Positions 60,201 through 64,000 of a DNA stretch of 64,000 nucleotides are shown here, in pieces; the stretch's first letter is position 1; each line of letters begins with the position of its first letter. Source of the DNA: Chaunax sp. Z400 (lineage: Eukaryota > Chordata > Actinopteri > Lophiiformes > Chaunacidae). The notes beneath the pieces were generated by a model that saw only the letters and a list, made by a program, of their open reading frames with translations, did no database searches and was not told the DNA's origin. A program made the position numbers and the translations under genes. The stretch lies in contig CM075197.1 of NCBI GenBank assembly GCA_037577475.1, positions 21,358,150-21,422,149 on the forward strand, in the 5' to 3' direction.

Positions 60201-63200
60201 GCCAACTCTTTTGCTCTGCTGGTGGGCATGTAGCATGTAGCTGCTAATCGTCTAATTAGGTTGCTTTAAGATGTTTTGGTGTTGGAAAAAGCGGGAATTG
60301 TTTTCTGTTCTAGAGTAGACAAACTGGGTCGAGGCAACTTATTCCCAAAGGGTCGCTGCTCCGAAGCTGGGTGTCACTGTCTGACTTCAACCTAGATACC
60401 ATGAGTTGATGTCTTGGCTCTGTCTGGTTCTGTTTGTGGCTGTTTAAATCCTCTTAATGCTTTCAGTGTCTCATAGGTAGACAGAGAGAGGGGAAAAAAC
60501 CCTTTTGTGTTTAGCTCTTTAGGGCAAGGGGTAACTCACAGAGCTGAAGTCAGGAAAAAGAAAGACAAGGAAAGACTTAGAAAGCTGCTCTGAGTGGAGT
60601 GACTCGGTGTCATAGAGGATCTGCCTTGACACCAGAACAGTTGGGGACAATTAACATGTTCAACCGTGAAAACATGAAGGCAGCATTTGACAGGTGGGTC
60701 AAGCTCTGGCTTCATCTTGGAGAAATGAAGCACCTCTTGCTGATTTGAGTCCAGATGGCAGACAGCCTCATGTCATGGAAAAGCTGATTTTGGTTGTCAG
60801 GATATGGCGCAGAAGAGGAGCAGTCACGGTCTGAGGGAGCCAGCAGGGTCAATACAGTAGCAGGGAGAAAGGGAGTTGACAGTCTGAGGTCATATAGCAA
60901 ACCAGATTGGTACGGTTTTCTCTCAGCTACCTGAAATCCCAGTTATTCAGTCTGCATGGCTTCACACAGATAAGGGGAAAGTGGGAGGTCAGTAGTGAAA
61001 GGTGCTGCAGACTGTCAGAGGGATGAGGGAAGGGGGAGGAAGACAGGAAGATTTGCAAGTGTGTGCATATTTCCCTGAATAGCGATGACGTGAAATGAGA
61101 GAAATGTTAATGCAGTGCGTTTTATTCACTCTCAGTTGTCAAGCAGAACAGGTAGAATTTATTATATTTATTCTCACGTTGGTGAAAATAGATCTGAGAC
61201 ATACATGTTACAGTCAAACTGTGTTTGACCTGAAGATGCAAAAAAACAGAAGACACTTGAAGAGACAGTGATGTGTGTTGCAAAAAACAAGTAAGATTTT
61301 TTTTCCAATTATAATTATCATTTTTATGTAAACATATTGTGCTTTGACCATTTTTTGAGACATTTCCAACTGAGTGCATTTGCAGGGGTTTGTTAGAGAG
61401 GATGCACTCCCTGTTTATATCCACTGGGTGGCCCACTAGCATAAGCAGTGAATCATGTCTGGCAAGTACAAGAACACAGAACATCACACGCTTCGGCTGA
61501 TTATGAAACATTATTGACGTGAAGATGGCTTATGAAAATAAACCATCTGCATCAGAATACATAAGCGGGGGAGAGTCTTCTTGGATTTTGTGTTCTAAAA
61601 CATTCAAAGAGGCTGAAAGTTAATTTATTGAATTATATGGCACATAAATGACAATGGGAATCAAGGACTAAGGTAATTTATATGTCATTGTGCAGCAATG
61701 GGTTGCACAATAAAATGATTTCATGCTTAATATATAGGCCATAGACACATCTCATTACATTTAGAATAGAATGGGATACAAAAATAAAAAGATCCTTGGC
61801 CAAAGATCTACGCATGCAAAAAATGTCATCAATATCTTGCGGACAAACAAACAAACACACAAACATGTGATGGACGTCTTCCAACTCTCATTGGCAGACG
61901 TAACCTTTTACATGTACGAAAAGACAAACAATAATTGCCATCCAGTGACATCTACTGAACAAGACAAAAGTGTTGTTAATGGGAAGTTGTGGGGTTTAAC
62001 TTGCTTGTGGTTGGGGGAGTGAAATTGGGAGGTCTAGAGGAGGGAGCGTACAACACCCTCATCTGCCTCCACTTACCGGTCTGTTGTGCTTCTGGCTCCG
62101 TTCAACATCTCCCACAGCCACAACCGCAACCTTTGAATGGAACGTCAGGCACAGTTCATCTCCTCAGCACTGCTTACAGGACCATGTTTAATATTTAGCT
62201 GATGCTGGGATTTTATTGTTAGAGTATGTTTTTTAATCCTCTGCTCCGATGAGGAGAGGAGGAAAAGCAAAGACCAGGATTGGCAGGAGAATCAGGAGAG
62301 GAAGGGTGGGTTGTTTTTAAAACATCTGCCCTGGTCCACTTGTCTCCCCAGGGCTGAAGTGATGTGGTGGGTTAAAGATGAAGACTCCTTCCTGAGGTCT
62401 CTGCTCTGTGCAGTATGATTTATATGGTGGGAGCATTGGTCCCAGTATTAATCTATACAGCAAGCAAACAGCAATAACAGGAGTATGTTTTAGGTTGAAA
62501 GGTTTTGCATCTGCTTCATTTGCTCTAGTTAAATCTAATCTGAAACCAGCTTGCCTTGACAGATTGCTGCCTGTATGTTTTTTTTTAGGTTTAAAAAAAA
62601 TGAAATCTCATTATATCTTTGCTTTGTATCACCTCCCCTGTTCTCTATCCAGTGCGTACTCACTTATTGGGTCTAACACCTCTCCTCTGTTCCTGTTTCT
62701 CAAGGATTCAGGATTCTGTTACACTGCTGCCCTCTTTCTGACAGTCACAGTGCGAGAAAGTCCTCTAAAATACTTGTTGTAACCTGTCTCGTCTTGTTCT
62801 CATCTTTGCGTTCTGCAGCCCAATTTGACTCACATTAAGAAAAACAACTGTGGTCGAGGGGTGTGCGTGTGTGAAATCTGGCTGACAGTCAAGTAAAACA
62901 TGTAAAGCCACAAACCAAATGTTCTGTCTGCATAGGTGGTCTGATGTGCGATGCTGTATGTTTGACGGAAGCTGACCTTAAAGCTTGTGGTCTGACTGAC
63001 GCTCATGCAGCTAGCTTACACATTAAAAACTGAGCTGAGCTTGGCCACCTTTACCACGTTTTCAGACAAATTTGCAGATCTTTTCCTGGTCTGCATTGAC
63101 CAATTTTAAGTGCATCATCTAAATCTTTTCGTATACTGTGGGAAATCTAATTCTATCAGCAGATACCACTTGTTGTTAAATGAGTTAGCCTAGCTTAGCA

Positions 63201-63444
63201 CTTACACTGCAAAAAAGAGTAGCTATAATACAAGAAATAAAGAGTGAATTTGAGGAGAAGTGGTTTAATAGTAGCAAAATTATCTGTCCGTGCAGCAGGA
63301 TAATTCTACTTGTCAAGAAGTCATAAAATAAGTTGATGATCTAAAAAACAACAACTAGTAAATACCCTTTAAAATAAGATTTATTAATATTATGTTTCCA
63401 GACATTCCATTTCCATATCATGTCCCAGCCACGGCTGGGACAAC
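57241..63444. other. Intergenic region upstream of gper1
   Basis: No confident gene. It presumably contains gper1 5' UTR exons and promoter. A splice-bounded candidate exon on the minus strand lies at 58774-58891. Open frames at 61122-61511 and 62408-62782 lack motifs. Confidence 0.5.
58774..58891 (-). other. Candidate untranslated or coding exon upstream of gper1
   Basis: On the minus strand a pyrimidine-rich acceptor (TTCTCTCCTCTCCAG) is followed after 118 bases by a GTAAGT donor. Two frames are open. It could be a 5' UTR exon of gper1, which is spliced in other vertebrates, or chance. Confidence 0.2.
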
Positions 63445-63700
63445 ATGACCATGATTGTTCCATTAGCATGCTGGAGACAGTTCTGGAATGGCCAGCCATG
63501 AACCCCGACCTAAATCCCAAAGAAAACCAGTGGAGTTGTTTGAGTGCGTGAGCACAACAGCATCAACATCCTCCCCAAGCAGCTCTGAAGGAAGAATGGG
63601 CCGCCATCATACAGGATGATATCCAGGGGTTGTACCTGTCCATGAGGAGGAGTATTACTGCTGTAATCAATGCTGATGAGGGACATATCACCTTTGTGGA
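63445..63700 (+). pseudogene. Tc1-like transposase C-terminal relic
   Basis: Translation reads LEWPAMNPDLNPKENQW, then an in-frame stop, then AALKEEWAAIIQDDIQGLYL and SMRRSITAVINADEG. WPxxxPDLNPxEN is the hallmark around the last catalytic acid of Tc1 transposases. The in-frame stop and the lack of upstream domains make it a dead fragment. It is a different family from the element at 22998-23964. Confidence 0.75.
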
Positions 63701-64000
63701 ATTTGTTTTTGTTGTCTCTTTGTCAACGATCAACCTAAGATAATCCTTAAAACTTAATAAGGAACAAAATACAGGTTGTTGATTTCATTTGACATAAACT
63801 ACCAAATGTGCAGATAACCACAGTGGTCTGTTAAAAGCGTGAAGTTTGTACATTACTGCATGGCCAGTGCATTTACAAACTGATGATGTCATACTTTTTC
63901 AGCTTTTGTCAAGCATTTGCAACCCATCTCTGAAAAATCAAACTCCATTGTTGCGTCGTTAGCTTCCCTGATCTTTAAGAAGTGTTGTTTGTGATGGTTT
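63701..64000. other. Window end, no gene seen
   Basis: AT-rich sequence with no recognisable coding or repeat content beyond the preceding transposase relic. Confidence 0.5.

Noticed and set aside
61122..61511. 129-codon minus-strand open frame
   Set aside because: No motifs or coding bias; surrounding DNA is ordinary intergenic.
62408..62782. 124-codon plus-strand open frame
   Set aside because: Hydrophobic low-complexity composition from T-rich DNA, no family recognised.

Overview
This window is vertebrate nuclear DNA, almost certainly from a ray-finned (teleost) fish. The evidence is intron-split genes with GT/AG boundaries, AT-rich intergenic DNA with many dinucleotide and trinucleotide microsatellites, fish-type dispersed repeats, and four genes whose proteins match conserved vertebrate families. 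There is no sign of prokaryotic, organellar or viral organisation. No paralogue suffix (a/b) can be assigned from this window alone.

Layout. 1-7536: intergenic DNA with a perfect-stem foldback repeat (2231-2312) and a nested pair of dispersed repeats (5191-5858). 7537-19535 (+): shisa9, an AMPA-receptor auxiliary membrane protein, in four coding exons; intron 1 holds the 3' end of a non-LTR retrotransposon. 19536-29100: shisa9 3' flank and intergenic DNA, with a dispersed repeat (22364-22642) and a decayed Tc1/mariner-like element flanked by TA (22998-23964). 29113-34379 (+): igfals, the acid-labile subunit of the circulating IGF complex; one large coding exon plus a proposed 13-base first coding exon 3.5 kb upstream. 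35242-42267: no confident gene; the upper part is probably a long 3' UTR of unkl. 42268-51912 (-): unkl, an Unkempt-family RNA-binding protein, resolved here into 16 coding exons (824 residues, all splice phases consistent). 51913-56175: intergenic. 56176-57240 (-): gper1, a single-exon G protein-coupled estrogen receptor. 57241-64000: intergenic, ending with a Tc1-like transposase relic.

The four genes do not form a pathway: shisa9 is synaptic, igfals endocrine and secreted, unkl cytoplasmic RNA regulation, gper1 membrane estrogen signalling. Their proximity is best read as synteny: in human, SHISA9, IGFALS and UNKL are on 16p13 and GPER1 is on 7p22.

I found no previously undescribed biological system. 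The more useful observations are gene-structure ones: the proposed igfals first exon at the same intron phase as in mammals, one fewer leucine-rich repeat and two missing cysteines in igfals, the gper1 start choice, the perfect NRF1 site at the unkl start, and several decayed transposons including a nested pair. Exon boundaries were placed by eye from splice signals and reading frame, without transcripts.
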